From contig QKYT01000612.1 in NCBI GenBank assembly GCA_003550305.1, positions 50,381 through 67,059 on the forward strand: a DNA stretch of 16,679 nt, written 5' to 3'. Under the pieces are notes generated by a model that was given only the letters and a program-made list of their open reading frames with translations, was not told the DNA's origin and made no database searches. The translations under genes were made by a program, and so were the position numbers. Shown here piece after piece: positions 16,601 to 16,679 of this stretch. How positions within the stretch are numbered: the stretch's first letter is position 1; each line of letters begins with the position of its first letter. The DNA comes from Glomus cerebriforme. Its lineage: Eukaryota; Glomeromycota; Glomeromycetes; Glomerales; Glomeraceae.

Positions 16601-16679
16601 GTGGATTAGTGGATTGTGGATGATTAAGACTATAGATGGAACTATTTTATTTGTTTAACTAATATTGATTTTAATTAAA

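Noticed and set aside
1..16679. tRNA, rRNA or CRISPR-like arrays
   Set aside because: No tRNA cloverleaf or rRNA signature was seen. The only regular arrays have diverged units without constant-length repeats and unique spacers, in a clearly eukaryotic context.

Overview
The window is very AT-rich eukaryotic DNA. Genes contain short GT...AG introns, and almost everything is embedded in poly(A)/poly(T)-rich intergenic sequence full of inverted repeats. The recognisable genes belong to two families that are massively expanded in arbuscular mycorrhizal fungi: BTB-BACK-TLDc proteins and F-box/leucine-rich proteins. Together with the base composition this suggests a Rhizophagus/Glomeromycotina-type genome. 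That assignment rests on family recognition, not on a database search.

Layout. Positions 53-230 hold a short eroded coding stretch (minus). Positions 510-2001 hold a BTB-BACK-TLDc gene on the minus strand, with one 73-bp intron and a nonsense codon in exon 1. Positions 2089-3310 are a cluster of three small foldback elements with a BACK-domain relic between the second and third. Positions about 3550-4315 are an F-box/LRR pseudogene (minus). Positions 4477-6402 are a 1.9-kb foldback transposon-like element with perfect 8-bp target duplications and arms built of ~110-bp tandem units. Positions 7421-8848 are the only intact gene, an F-box/LRR protein (minus). Positions 9500-12200 hold weak open frames, a GC-richer structured insert and a candidate small multi-exon gene behind a TATA box. 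Positions 12783-14226 are a second BTB-BACK-TLDc copy on the plus strand, with a 68-bp intron and a one-base frameshift in exon 1. Positions 15061-15330 are a diverged second copy of the 10984-11480 promoter/exon block. Positions 16141-16600 are another tandem array with splice-site-like edges.

The window reads as a lineage-specific gene-family nursery and graveyard. Two head-to-head BTB-TLDc copies are broken independently in the same exon. An intact F-box gene lies next to a dead tandem copy, with a foldback element inserted between them. No operon-like or pathway-like cooperation is visible. BTB and F-box proteins are both typically cullin-RING ubiquitin ligase adaptors, so the common theme is substrate-recruitment families under birth-and-death evolution.

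The strongest unusual structure is the 4477-6402 element. Its architecture resembles Drosophila FB (foldback) elements, and its sub-repeats carry GTGAGT / pyrimidine-tract-TTTAG signals that read inward on both arms.
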